From Comamonadaceae bacterium (GTDB lineage Bacteria; Pseudomonadota; Gammaproteobacteria; Burkholderiales; Burkholderiaceae_C), in contig CANCER010000005.1 of the NCBI GenBank assembly GCA_947375135.1, positions 62,001 through 126,000 of the forward strand: a DNA stretch of 64,000 nt. The letters are read 5' to 3'. The notes beneath the pieces are model-generated. The model was not told the origin of the DNA, did not search any database, and worked only from the letters and a program-made list of their open reading frames with translations. Positions 8,855 through 20,620 of this stretch are shown one piece after another; positions within the stretch are counted from its first letter, which is position 1; every line of letters begins with the position of its first letter. The translations under genes and the position numbers were made by a program.

Positions 8855-8888
8855 GTACAACAGCTGCGTGAAAAAAACCCGACGCGCA

Positions 8889-10274
8889 CTATCCCCGCAT
8901 CAACGCCTCAATCGCATCCGCATCCACCGGCACGTCCCGGCTGATCAGCTCGCAGCCAGAGTCCGTGACGATGGCATCGTCTTCGATGCGGATGCCGATG
9001 TGGTGGAACTGCTCCGGCACACCCTCGGCCGGGCGCACATAAAGGCCCGGTTCAATGGTGAGCACCATGCCAGGCCGCAGAATCCGCGCCGGGCGGCTGA
9101 TCAGCGTCTCGCCGGTCAGCGCATCGCGGCGCTCGGTCTTGTTGCCGATTTCGGACGGCTCGGTGTAGGCGCCGCAGTCGTGTACATCCATCCCCAGCCA
9201 ATGCCCGGTGCGGTGCATATAGAACTGGAAATAGGCGCGCTTCTCGATCACGTCCTCCAGACTGCCCACCTTGTTTTTGTCCAGCAGCCCCAGGTCCAGC
9301 ATGCCCTGCGACAGCACCTTCACGGTGGCCTCGTGCGGATCGGTAAAGCGCGCACCCGCTTGGGTGGCCGCCACGGCAGCGGCCTGCGAGGCCAGCACCA
9401 GGTCATACAGCGCACGCTGCGGGCCGGAGAACTTGCCATTGGCCGGGAAGGTGCGGGTGATGTCAGAGGCATAGCCGTCCAGCTCGCAACCGGCGTCAAT
9501 CAGCACCAGCTCGCCATCGCGTACCAGCCCCTCGTCAGCGCGGTAATGCAGCACGCAGGCATTGGCACCCGCGGCCACGATGGAGCCATAGGCCGGGTAC
9601 TGCGAGCCGTGGCGGCGGAACTCGTGCAGCAGCTCGGCATCCAGGTGGTACTCGCGCACCTCCTTGCCTTCGCGCAGCATCTGCGCGCTTAAACGCATGG
9701 CGCGGATATGGGCGCCGGCGCTGATCTGCGCGGCGCGGCGCATGGTGGCCTGCTCGTGTACGTCCTTGACCAGGCGCATCTCGTCCAGCGCTCCGCACAG
9801 GTCGCGCTGGGTCTCGGGTGTCAGCGCGCCAAAGCGCACACGGGAGCGCAGGCTGCCCAACCAACCGTCCACACGCGACTCCAGCCCCTGGTGCGTGGCA
9901 AAGGGGAACCACACGGCATCGCGCCCGTCCAGCAGGCGCGGCATCTGCGCATCGAGGTCGTTGACCGAAAAGGCCGCGTCCACACCCAGCAGCGCGGGTG
10001 CGGCCTCGGGGCCGGCACGAAAGCCGTCCCAGATTTCCCGCTCCACATCCTTGGGGTTGCAAAACAGGGTGCTGCGGCCGTCGCCCGTCACCACCAGCCA
10101 GGCCTTGGGCTCGGCAAAGCCGCTCAGGTAATAAAAGTAGCTGTCGTGGCGGAACAGGAAGTCGGCATCGCGGTTGCGCTGTTGCTCGGGCGCGGTGGGC
10201 AGGATGGCAATGCCCTGCGGGCCGATGCGGCGGGCCAGCTCGGTGCGGCGGGCCTGGTAGATTGCTTGGTTCAT
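8889..10274 (-). CDS. pepP: Xaa-Pro aminopeptidase (peptidase M24B)
   Basis: Removes N-terminal residues that precede proline; dinuclear-metal cytosolic peptidase. 461 residues with the AMP_N domain (residues about 1-135, including the typical FLFRHDSYFYYLSGF) and the pita-bread catalytic domain with metal ligands in LIDAGCELDGYASDITRTFP, the MHRTGHWLGMDVHDCG segment, LTIEPGLY and GIRIEDDAIVT. It lies 54 bases downstream of murU on the same strand and is probably cotranscribed with it. Confidence 0.95.
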   Translation of the reverse strand: MNQAIYQARRTELARRIGPQGIAILPTAPEQQRNRDADFLFRHDSYFYYLSGFAEPKAWLVVTGDGRSTLFCNPKDVEREIWDGFRAGPEAAPALLGVDAAFSVNDLDAQMPRLLDGRDAVWFPFATHQGLESRVDGWLGSLRSRVRFGALTPETQRDLCGALDEMRLVKDVHEQATMRRAAQISAGAHIRAMRLSAQMLREGKEVREYHLDAELLHEFRRHGSQYPAYGSIVAAGANACVLHYRADEGLVRDGELVLIDAGCELDGYASDITRTFPANGKFSGPQRALYDLVLASQAAAVAATQAGARFTDPHEATVKVLSQGMLDLGLLDKNKVGSLEDVIEKRAYFQFYMHRTGHWLGMDVHDCGAYTEPSEIGNKTERRDALTGETLISRPARILRPGMVLTIEPGLYVRPAEGVPEQFHHIGIRIEDDAIVTDSGCELISRDVPVDADAIEALMRG

Positions 10275-10328
10275 GCGTGGGTTCCTGCCATGGGAAAAAA
10301 TGTTGTGCGGTGCTGCCGGGCGCGGTGC

Positions 10329-11093
10329 TCAGGCCGCGGCATTGAGCAGGGCCAGCCGCTCGGGCGTGCCCACATCGGTCCAGCTGCCAGTGTAAAGCGC
10401 GGCCGATACCCTGTGCTGGTCCATGGCCGCGCGCAGCAGGGGTGCCAGCGCGGCGCGTGTGCCCTGCGGGTTGCCGGGTGGCGTGTCACACCAGGGCGGC
10501 AGAAACAGCTCCCGTCGGTACAGGCCGATGGTGGAAAAAGTGAAGCGCGGCTGCTGCGCGTCCTTGGCGGTGTTGAGCGCCTGCCCGCTGGAGCTGTCCA
10601 GCCCGAAGTCGCCCGCCGGGTTGTGTTCCGGGTTGGGCACCAGCCAGATGTGCGCCAGCATGCTGCTGTCGATAAAGCGCTGCACATCCTCCTGGCGGAA
10701 GACGAAGTCCGGCGCAAATACGTCGCCCGCCATGACCCAGAACACCTCGCCCAGCGCCGGCAGGGCGCGGCTGACGCCGCCGGCCGTCTCCAGTGCCTGG
10801 CCGAAGTCCCGCCCTTCGCGCGAGTAGGCCAGCTGCAGCGGCGCGGGCGAACAGGCGGGCGCTGCAAACGCCGGGCCAAACTGCGCCTCGATCTGCTCCC
10901 CCAGCCAGGCGGTGTTGATGACGGCGTGGTGAAAGCCGCCTTGCAGCAAAGCCTCCATGCGCCACTGCAGCAGCGGCTTGCCGCGCACCGGCAGCAGCGG
11001 TTTGGGGGTGTGGTCTGTCAGCGGGCGCATGCGCTCGCCGCGCCCGGCGGCCAACAGCAGCACGGCCGCGTTGTGGCTGGAATCAGTGAACAT
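10329..11093 (-). CDS. murU: N-acetylmuramate-1-phosphate uridylyltransferase
   Basis: Nucleotidyltransferase of the cell-wall recycling route that makes UDP-MurNAc from MurNAc-1-phosphate, as known in Pseudomonas. Signature LLLAAGRGERMRPLTDHTPK is followed by KPLLPVRGKPLLQW at the N-terminus; VMAGDVF holds the metal-binding Asp. At about 254 residues it has the short MurU length rather than that of bifunctional GlmU. The ATG at 11093 is preferred over a TTG at 11105. The usual partner kinase AmgK is not next to it; upstream is a divergent binding-protein gene. Confidence 0.85.
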   Translation of the reverse strand: MFTDSSHNAAVLLLAAGRGERMRPLTDHTPKPLLPVRGKPLLQWRMEALLQGGFHHAVINTAWLGEQIEAQFGPAFAAPACSPAPLQLAYSREGRDFGQALETAGGVSRALPALGEVFWVMAGDVFAPDFVFRQEDVQRFIDSSMLAHIWLVPNPEHNPAGDFGLDSSSGQALNTAKDAQQPRFTFSTIGLYRRELFLPPWCDTPPGNPQGTRAALAPLLRAAMDQHRVSAALYTGSWTDVGTPERLALLNAAA

Positions 11094-11220
11094 GGGGAGT
11101 GCCAAGGTGAGTCATCGGTAGGAAACCCTTGGTTGTAACGCATAAGCGGCGGTGCCGTGTGCAGCCTGCGGCTCATTTCGCTTTACAGTCTGCGGGCCCA
11201 TGGGGTCCAATCCAGTCAAT

Positions 11221-12191
11221 ATGCATTCTCTTTCCACCCGCTGCGTCTCCAGGCGCACCCTGCTCGCAGCCAGTTCTGCGGCCTTGCTGGCACCGACTCT
11301 GACCGCCTGCACTGCACCGGTTCCTGTCCTGCGCGTGGGCAGCGTTGTTTTTCCAGGCTATGAGACCCTGTTTCTTGCGCGCGAACTGGACTTGCTGGAT
11401 GCGCACCAGGTCCGCCTGGTCGAGCTGCTGTCCAACACCGACACTCTGCGGGCGCTGGCGGCTGAGCAACTGGAAGCCGCCGCCCTGACCCTGGATGAGT
11501 TGCTTGCCGCCCGTGCCGATGGCGTGGACTTGCGGGCGGTGCTGGTGTTCGATGTCTCCGCAGGCGCCGACGTGGTGCTGGCCAAGCCCTCGATCTCGTT
11601 GCAGACGCTGGCGGGCAAACGCATTGCCGTGGAAGACGGCGCCATGGGCGCAGTCATGTTCAGTGCGCTGCTCCATGCCGCCGGCCTGGCGCCGGATCAG
11701 GTTCGCAAAGTGCCCATGACGCTGGACCGCAGTGAAGAGTTTTTCGCCTCGCCGGAGGTGGATCTGGTGGTGACCGCCGACCCCTGGGCCATGCGGCTTG
11801 AGAAAGCCGGTGCAAAGCGCATTTTTGACAGCAAGGCTATCGCGGGGCGCATCGTGGATGTGCTGGCGGTGCGCACCAGCGTGCTGCAGACCTATGGCCC
11901 CGCATTGCGCCATGTGGTGGCGGCGCATTTTGCGGCGCAAAAAGTGCTGCGTGAATCGGCTGCGCGCGCGGCCACCCTGATGGCCGCACGCTTGCAAACA
12001 CCGGCGCCCGGGGTGGCTGCCCTTTACCGGGGCTTGCAACTGCCGGACATTGCGCAAAATGCCGCCATGCTGGCGCCTGGCGGTGCCATTGACAAGACTG
12101 CCCGCACGTTGCAACAGGTCATGGTGCAGGCCGGGCTATTGGCGTCGTCCCCGCTGCCACCGACGCTGGCAGAACCCCGATTCCTGCCGGT

Positions 12192-12195
<4 letters not shown>
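11221..12195 (+). CDS. Periplasmic substrate-binding lipoprotein (NitT/TauT/SsuA type) coupled to a sensor kinase
   Basis: 324-residue lipoprotein with a twin-Arg-like VSRRTLL and a lipobox ending at C30 (LLAPTLTAC), followed by an NMT1/SsuA-type solute-binding domain (VGSVVFPGYETLFLARELDLLD at the start of the mature part). Binding proteins of this fold bring nitrate, taurine, alkanesulfonates or pyrimidines to ABC importers. Here no permease or ATPase is nearby. Instead the stop overlaps the start of a histidine kinase gene as ATGA, suggesting the protein presents its ligand to the kinase. The ATG at 11221 is chosen since it starts a clean signal peptide; the reading frame extends to 11152. 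Confidence 0.85.
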
Positions 12196-14863
<2,668 letters not shown>

Positions 14864-14867
<4 letters not shown>

Positions 14868-16021
14868 TACGCTCAGGCCCGTCTGAAAAGCCGACCATCC
14901 TGGTGATTGATGACACGCCGGAGAATCTGTCGTTGATGCAGTTCCTGCTGCGCGATCTGTACCTGCTCAAAGGTGCCAACAACGGCGAACGTGGCCTGGA
15001 AATTGCCCAGGCCGACCCGGCCCCCGATCTGATCCTGTTGGACGTCATGATGCCCGGCATGGACGGCCACGAAGTCTGCCTGCGCCTCAAGCAAAACCCC
15101 AGGACGGCCGATATACCGGTCATCTTCCTGACCGCCCGCGGTGAACTCGAAGACGAGGAAATGGGTTTCGCGTTGGGCGCGGTGGACTACATCACCAAGC
15201 CCATCAGCCCCTCGATTTGCCTGGCCCGCTTGCGCACGCATCTGGCGCTCAAGTCCACAGCCGACTTTCTGCGCGACCAGAACGTGTTTCTGGAAAGCGA
15301 GGTAGCCAGGCGCACCCGTGAGGTCAATGCCATACAGGACGTCACCATTCTGGCCATGGCCTCGCTGGCCGAAACGCGCGATGCCGATACCGGCAACCAC
15401 ATCCGGCGCACCCAGCACTATGTGCGCGCGCTGGCCTGGAAGCTGTCCGCACATCCGCGCTTTCGCGATTACCTGAGCATGGCCACCATCAGCATGTTGT
15501 TCAAGTCCGCACCGCTGCATGACATTGGCAAGGTCGGCATACCGGACTACATCCTGCTGAAAAAAGGGCGCCTGACAGCCGAGGAGTTCGAGGTCATGAA
15601 GACCCACACCACACTCGGGCGTGACGCCATTGCCAGTGCGGAAAAAGCATTGGGGTTGGAGGTGGACTTTCTCACCATGGCCAAGCAGATTGCCTACTCG
15701 CACCAGGAAAAATGGGATGGCTCGGGCTACCCGGAAGGCCTGGCCGGTGATGCGATTCCGATTCCCGCGCGCCTGATGGCGGTGGCCGATGTGTACGACG
15801 CGCTGATCAGCCGGCGCGTCTACAAGGAAGCCATGTCCCACGCGCAGGCGGTAGCGATGATTCAACAGTCCGGCGGCCAGCACTTTGACCCCGATGTGCT
15901 GGACGCTTTTATGCAGATTCACCAGCAGTTTTATGCGATTGCGCTGACGTACGGGGATAACGATTTCAACTTGCAGAGCACGCAGCTACAGGGCCCCACC
16001 CGTTTGGAGAGTCAGCCGTGA
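14864..16021 (+). CDS. Response regulator with HD-GYP cyclic-di-GMP phosphodiesterase output
   Basis: 385 residues: receiver domain with phospho-acceptor in LILLDVMMPGMDG and the Lys in YITKPISP, then an HD-GYP domain (about residues 160-350) with LHDIGKVGIPD, the downstream THTTLG and HQEKWDGSGYPEGL motifs intact. HD-GYP enzymes hydrolyse cyclic-di-GMP, so phosphorylation by the kinase upstream should lower or modulate c-di-GMP. The start is a TTG at 14864 that overlaps the kinase stop and is preceded by AGGAA at 14854-14858. Confidence 0.9.
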
Positions 16022-16053
16022 GAAGCGACACCCGCTACCTCTCCCCCGCCTAA

Positions 16054-16245
16054 GTCGCCCTGCGCATCCGCATGGGCACCGACTTTGAGGGGGTGAACCC
16101 GCAAGACGACCCGCGCTTCAGGTAGTACGGGGAAACCTACCGCCGCACCATGGGGCGCGACGGCGTCTCCAAAGAAGCCGCCAAGGCTGCCGTGCGCATG
16201 CAGGAAACGGCCTGGATAGCAATATTCGCAATGGGGCCGATATAG
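16054..16245 (+). pseudogene. Remnant of a malic enzyme (MaeB type, phosphotransacetylase-like region)
   Basis: One frame reads LRIRMGTDFEGVNPQDDPRF, then a TAG stop at 16123-16125, then YGETYRRTMGRDGVSKEAAK and AAVRM before similarity fades. This matches the segment of NADP-malic enzymes (MaeB) that links the malic domain to the phosphotransacetylase-like domain, of the form RxGTDFExxNPxxDPRxRxYWxxYHxxxxRxGV. An in-frame TAA at 16051-16053 closes it upstream. No other part of maeB is present in the window, so it is a decayed fragment. Assignment rests on recalled family sequence. Confidence 0.75.
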
Positions 16246-16254
16246 AGAACCAAT

Positions 16255-16273
16255 CAGGCTTCAGGCCTGTTTT
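16255..16273 (+). terminator. Weak terminator-like hairpin before ahpC
   Basis: CAGGC (16255-16259), loop TTCAG, GCCTG (16265-16269) and then TTTT. The stem is only 5 base pairs, so it is at best a weak terminator after the HD-GYP operon. The 75 bases that follow to the ahpC start hold the short palindrome ATGGG-TTTTG-CCCAT and presumably the ahpC promoter. Confidence 0.35.
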
Positions 16274-16348
16274 CGCTATGATTCGCTTCAATGGGTTTTG
16301 CCCATCCGATAGTTATCCACCTCAACCACCCCACATAAGGAAACATCC

Positions 16349-16912
16349 ATGTCCCTGATCAATACCCAAGTCCAGCCCTTCAAAACCCAGGCCTTCCACA
16401 ACGGCAAGTTCGTTGAAGTGTCCAACGAATCCATGCTGGGCAAGTGGTCCGTGCTGATTTTCATGCCCGCCGCTTTCACCTTCAACTGCCCCACCGAAGT
16501 GGAAGACGCAGCCGACAACTACGCTGAATTCCAGAAGGTCGGCGCCGAGGTCTACATCGTTACCACCGACACGCATTTCTCGCACAAGGTCTGGCACGAG
16601 ACATCGCCTGCAGTGGGCAAGGCCCAGTTCCCCCTGGTTGGCGACCCCACCCACACCCTGACCAACGCCTTTGGCGTGCACATCCCCGCAGCCGGCCTGG
16701 CCCTGCGCGGCACCTTCGTGATCAACCCCGAAGGCGTGATCAAGACCATGGAAGTGCATGACAACGCGATTGCCCGTGACGTCAAGGAAACCCTGCGCAA
16801 GCTGAAGGCTGCCCAGTTCGTGGCCGCACACCCCAACGAAGTCTGCCCCGCCAAGTGGAATGAAGGCGCCAAGACCATCACACCGTCCCTGGACCTGGTT
16901 GGCAAGATCTAA
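16349..16912 (+). CDS. ahpC: Alkyl hydroperoxide reductase subunit C (2-Cys peroxiredoxin)
   Basis: Reduces hydrogen peroxide and organic peroxides using AhpF. 187 residues with peroxidatic C47 in FMPAAFTFNCPTEVED and the resolving Cys in EVCPAKWNEG near the C-terminus, exactly the AhpC arrangement. Preceded by a ribosome site (AAGGAAA at 16338-16344). ahpF follows after 142 bases. Confidence 0.97.
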   Translation: MSLINTQVQPFKTQAFHNGKFVEVSNESMLGKWSVLIFMPAAFTFNCPTEVEDAADNYAEFQKVGAEVYIVTTDTHFSHKVWHETSPAVGKAQFPLVGDPTHTLTNAFGVHIPAAGLALRGTFVINPEGVIKTMEVHDNAIARDVKETLRKLKAAQFVAAHPNEVCPAKWNEGAKTITPSLDLVGKI

Positions 16913-16928
16913 GTAATAGCTCTGCTCG

Positions 16929-16951
16929 AAGGGGTGCGCACAGCGCCCCTT
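16929..16951 (+). other. Intergenic hairpin between ahpC and ahpF
   Basis: AAGGG (16929-16933) and GCGC (16936-16939) pair with GCGC (16943-16946) and CCCTT (16947-16951) around a 3-base ACA loop, with a 2-base bulge. No T-run follows. It could act as an mRNA stabiliser or attenuator that raises ahpC over ahpF; this is inference. Confidence 0.45.
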
Positions 16952-17054
16952 CCGTCAGAGCCATTGCCAGATCCGTTGTGCTCCTGTCCGCGCGCTACCT
17001 GCGCACCATCCGAGTCCCCCCGCGCCACAAGCGCGCCCCATTGAAGGAATTCCC

Positions 17055-18623
17055 ATGCTCGAAACCTCCCTGAAGACCCAGTTGCAAGCCTATTTGCAAA
17101 ACCTGCGCGCCCCCATCCGTTTGATTGCCACGCTGGACGACAGCGCCAAGGGCGTGGAACTGCGCGAGCTGCTGGTCGAGATTGCAGAGCTGTCCGACAA
17201 GGTGACTTTGGATGACAGCGGCACCGACGCCCGCAAGCCCTCGTTTGTGATTGCCAAAGAAGGCGAAACCCGCGGCGTGCGCTTTGCCGCCATTCCCATG
17301 GGCCATGAGTTCACCTCGCTGGTGCTGGCCCTGCTGTGGACGGGCGGTCACCCGCCCAAGGTGGACGCGGCGGTGCTGGACCAGATCCGCGCCCTGGACG
17401 CCGAGATGCACTTCGAGGTCTACATGTCCCTGTCCTGCCACAACTGCCCGGACGTGGTGCAGGCCGCCGCCCTGATGGCCATCTTCAACCCCAAGATCAG
17501 CACCACGGTGATCGACGGCGGTATGTACCAGGCCGAGGTGGACGCCCGCCAGGTGATGGCGGTGCCCATGGTGTTCATGAACGACGCGCTGTTTGCGTCC
17601 GGGCGCATGACGCTGGAAGAAATCGTGGGCAAGCTCGACAGCAAGTCGGCCGCCCGGGATGCTGCCAAGCTGAGCGAGAAAGCGCCGTTTGACGTGCTGA
17701 TCGTGGGCGGGGGCCCGGCCGGTGCGGCAGCCGCTGTCTATGCAGCGCGCAAGGGTATCCGCGTGGGGGTGGCGGCTGAGCGCTTTGGCGGCCAGACCAA
17801 CGACACCATGGCGATTGAAAACTACATCTCGGTGCTGGAGACCGACGGCCCGAAATTCGCCGCCGCCCTCGAAGCGCAGGTGCGCCACTACGCGGTGGAC
17901 ATCATGAACCTGCAGCGCGCCGACAAAATCGTTCCGGCAGCAGAAGCCGGCGGCCTGACCGAGGTACACATGGAAAACGGTGGCGTGCTGAAGGCCCGCA
18001 GCGTGATCCTCTCCACCGGTGCACGCTGGCGCAATGTCAATGTGCCCGGCGAGGCCGAGTACAAAAACAAGGGCGTGGCCTACTGCCCGCATTGCGACGG
18101 CCCGCTGTTCAAGGGCAAGCGTGTGGCGGTGATTGGCGGTGGCAATTCCGGTGTGGAAGCCGCTATTGACCTGGCCGGTGTGGTGCAACACGTCACCCTG
18201 GTGGAATTTGCCGACGCCCTCAAGGCCGACGCCGTGCTGGTCAACAAGCTGCGCAGCCTGCCCAATGTGGAGATTCATGTGAACGCGCAGACCACCGAGA
18301 TCACCGGCGACGGTGGCAAGGTCAACGGCCTGCGCTTCAAGGACCGCGCCACCGGCGTGGAGCATCGGGTCGAACTGGCCGGTGTGTTTGTGCAGATCGG
18401 CCTGGTGCCCAACACCGAGTTCCTCAAGGGCACGCTGGAGTTGAGCAAGTTCGGCGAGATCGTGATCGATGCCAAGTGCCACACCAGCCTGCCCGGTGTG
18501 TTTGCCGCCGGCGACGTGACCACCGTGCCCTACAAGCAGATTGTGATCGCGGCCGGGGAAGGCTCCAAGGCCGCACTCAGCGCGTTTGACTACCTGATCC
18601 GGCAACCGGTGACGGCTGCCTGA
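17055..18623 (+). CDS. ahpF: Alkyl hydroperoxide reductase subunit F
   Basis: NADH-dependent flavoprotein that reduces AhpC. 522 residues with two N-terminal thioredoxin-like folds (redox pair in [11 protein letters not shown] near residue 127-137), an FAD site ([19 protein letters not shown] near 215-233), an NAD site ([17 protein letters not shown]) and the thioredoxin-reductase-like active pair YCPHCDGP (around 343-350). The C-terminal [21 protein letters not shown] binds the flavin. Start ATG at 17055 has GAAGGAAT upstream. Confidence 0.97.
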   Translation: MLETSLKTQLQAYLQNLRAPIRLIATLDDSAKGVELRELLVEIAELSDKVTLDDSGTDARKPSFVIAKEGETRGVRFAAIPMGHEFTSLVLALLWTGGHPPKVDAAVLDQIRALDAEMHFEVYMSLSCHNCPDVVQAAALMAIFNPKISTTVIDGGMYQAEVDARQVMAVPMVFMNDALFASGRMTLEEIVGKLDSKSAARDAAKLSEKAPFDVLIVGGGPAGAAAAVYAARKGIRVGVAAERFGGQTNDTMAIENYISVLETDGPKFAAALEAQVRHYAVDIMNLQRADKIVPAAEAGGLTEVHMENGGVLKARSVILSTGARWRNVNVPGEAEYKNKGVAYCPHCDGPLFKGKRVAVIGGGNSGVEAAIDLAGVVQHVTLVEFADALKADAVLVNKLRSLPNVEIHVNAQTTEITGDGGKVNGLRFKDRATGVEHRVELAGVFVQIGLVPNTEFLKGTLELSKFGEIVIDAKCHTSLPGVFAAGDVTTVPYKQIVIAAGEGSKAALSAFDYLIRQPVTAA

Positions 18624-18650
18624 GCCGGTTTCCAGCGCATCAAGGACGCT

Positions 18651-19619
18651 TTAAGGACGCAGCGCGATCTCCGCCAGGCGGGTGGCGCCTTCCAGGCTTC
18701 TGGCGCCGCCAATGAACAGGTTGCTGTGGCAGAACACGCTGTCAGCCACGCCGGTCACGGCGGCCAGTTCCTGGTCGCGCAGGCCGGCCCAGCTGGCCGG
18801 TAAATCGAGTTTGGCCACGAACGAGCCGGCCTCGACCGGCACGGTTTTCACCTGGTACTGGGCGCCGTCCGAGTCCGGGTAAATGACGAAGCGCACGTCG
18901 GGCATCTCGTCCAGCACCACGCGCGTCCAGGGCATGCCGCCCTCCAGCAGGTGCAGCACCTGGCCGTCCAGCAGGCGCGGCGACTGGCGCACGATGTCCA
19001 TGGCGCGGATTTGCGAAATCTTCTTGACGATGGCGCGGTCCAGAAAGGTCCGGGTGATGGCAACGGCCTCGCGGAAGCGGTCTTCCTGCGCCTGGGCCTT
19101 GGCGGCGCCGTCTTGCCCCTGCTCCTCCATCCAGTGGGTGTTGAGCTGGGCGATCAGGGCCGACAGCCCGAAGATTCCCGGCGCCACATCGCCCTGGCCG
19201 GTGTCCACGATGTCCAGGTATTGCACCAGGGAGGCGTCCACCGAGCGTGCGATTTCGGCCGGTGCCTGCGCCTCCAGTGCATAGCCGCTGCGTGCGGCCA
19301 GGGCCTGGACATAGGCCTCGCCATACGCGGACCACACCAGGCCGGCGCTGGCGTAGCCCACGCCGGGGGTTTCCACGCCATCCACGCTGCGGGGTGAGCG
19401 TGCACCGTTGAAGCCGCGCTGGTGGTGGTCAAAGCGGCCGGTTTCAACGTCCCAGAGGCCGCCCACATCCACCGCAAAATCTGCGGTTTCAATCAGCGCG
19501 TTGTTGCGGGTGCGAACCAGGGTATGGGAGGGGAATACGCCCATCAGGACGCCCACGCCAAAGACGTCATCGGCGTGGAAGCTGCCACTGTGGGTGGCGA
19601 TAGTTTGGTGATCGTTCAT
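18651..19619 (-). CDS. MYG1-family protein (UPF0160)
   Basis: 322-residue cytosolic protein with the family start THSGSFHADDVFGVGVL and the acidic/His cluster GRFDHHQRGF, a DHH-like metal site. The eukaryotic MYG1 members are reported 3'-5' RNA exonucleases; bacterial members are not characterised, so a metal-dependent nuclease role is inference. It converges with ahpF (27 bases apart). Confidence 0.85.
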   Translation of the reverse strand: MNDHQTIATHSGSFHADDVFGVGVLMGVFPSHTLVRTRNNALIETADFAVDVGGLWDVETGRFDHHQRGFNGARSPRSVDGVETPGVGYASAGLVWSAYGEAYVQALAARSGYALEAQAPAEIARSVDASLVQYLDIVDTGQGDVAPGIFGLSALIAQLNTHWMEEQGQDGAAKAQAQEDRFREAVAITRTFLDRAIVKKISQIRAMDIVRQSPRLLDGQVLHLLEGGMPWTRVVLDEMPDVRFVIYPDSDGAQYQVKTVPVEAGSFVAKLDLPASWAGLRDQELAAVTGVADSVFCHSNLFIGGARSLEGATRLAEIALRP

Positions 19620-19654
19620 CGGGTGATTTTACGGGCCACCCGGCCCGGCGCGGC

Positions 19655-20503
19655 TCAGCGCTTGGCAAGCACCATCGTCGGGTAACGTGGCACCGTGCTG
19701 GCGGCTTTGTAGGTGGCCAGGTACTGCCGGATGCGCAGGGCATCGAGCATGCGGCTGGGGCTGCCGTTGGCGTTCAACAGCACCAGCGTGGCCTGCGTGC
19801 CAGCTTGCTTGATGCGCATGATCAGGCAGTGCCCAGCCTCATTCGTGAAGCCGGTCTTGGACAGCAGCACGTCCCAGCCACTCGCACCCACCAGGCGGTT
19901 GGTGTTGTGGAAGGTGCGGCTGCGCCCGTTCAGGTTGATGGCGTCCTCCTTGTCGGTGGTGATGGCCACGATCTGCGGGTATTTGGATGCGGCCAGGGCC
20001 ATCTTGGCCAGGTCGCTTGCGGTGGAGGTGTTCTCCGGCGAGAGGCCGGTGGGTTCCGTGATCACCGTGTTGCTCATGCCCAGCGCCCGGGCCTTGAGCG
20101 CAATCGCGTGTACCAAGGCGGGCTCACCGCCGGGGTAGGTGCGCGCCAGCGCGGCCGCAGCCCGGTTGTCCGAGGACATCAGCGCCAGTTCCAGAATTTT
20201 TTTGCGGGGCAGCCGGGTGCCCACGGGTACGAATGACCTGCTGTGTTTGAGCATGTCCACATCGGTGCTTTCGATGGAGATTTTTTCTTCCATATCCGGT
20301 TTGCTGTCCAGCACGACCATGGCCGTCAGCAATTTGGTCAGCGAGGCAATGGGCGCCACAGTGTCGGCATTCTTCTCCATGACAATCTGGCCGGTGTCAT
20401 CGCTGATGACGATGGCGTGCTCGGAGCGCAGGGGCAGTGCGCAGGCGGTGCATGCAGCAAAGCAGGCTGCGAGCAGACTTGCTTTAAAAAAGCTGGAAGC
20501 CAT
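19655..20503 (-). CDS. pbpG: D-alanyl-D-alanine endopeptidase/carboxypeptidase (PBP7-like)
   Basis: Periplasmic serine peptidase that trims peptidoglycan. A signal peptide (MASSFFKASLLAACFAACTA) precedes a peptidase S11 domain with the SxxK motif in IASLTKLL, SDN in LMSSDNRAAAAL and KTG in LLSKTGFTNEAGHC. The 282-residue length fits PBP7/PbpG rather than the larger PBP5. The ATG at 20503 is chosen because it starts the signal peptide; the open frame goes to 20584. It lies downstream of a class A PBP gene on the same strand (117-base gap). Confidence 0.88.
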   Translation of the reverse strand: MASSFFKASLLAACFAACTACALPLRSEHAIVISDDTGQIVMEKNADTVAPIASLTKLLTAMVVLDSKPDMEEKISIESTDVDMLKHSRSFVPVGTRLPRKKILELALMSSDNRAAAALARTYPGGEPALVHAIALKARALGMSNTVITEPTGLSPENTSTASDLAKMALAASKYPQIVAITTDKEDAINLNGRSRTFHNTNRLVGASGWDVLLSKTGFTNEAGHCLIMRIKQAGTQATLVLLNANGSPSRMLDALRIRQYLATYKAASTVPRYPTMVLAKR

Positions 20504-20620
20504 GGATAGAGATTCTTTATTCGTGTAAAGCCGTTCGGGGCTGTCGCGCTGGATAAACGCAACAGCCCTGATCAGCCGATGCAACTATTGGACCATGAGT
20601 CGGTCGATTTCCCGCCGGTT

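Noticed and set aside
8562..8888. Insertion sequence or transposon remnant
   Set aside because: No transposase-like frame and no target-site duplication; the sequence is all hairpin and spacer, so it is recorded as a repeat element.
10329..11105. Start of murU at the TTG (11105)
   Set aside because: The ATG at 11093 gives the family-typical N-terminus; no ribosome site favours the TTG.
16246..16348. OxyR-type site upstream of ahpC
   Set aside because: I looked for the spaced ATAG/CTAT pattern. One CTAT and one ATAG are present but not at the required spacing, so no OxyR site is claimed.
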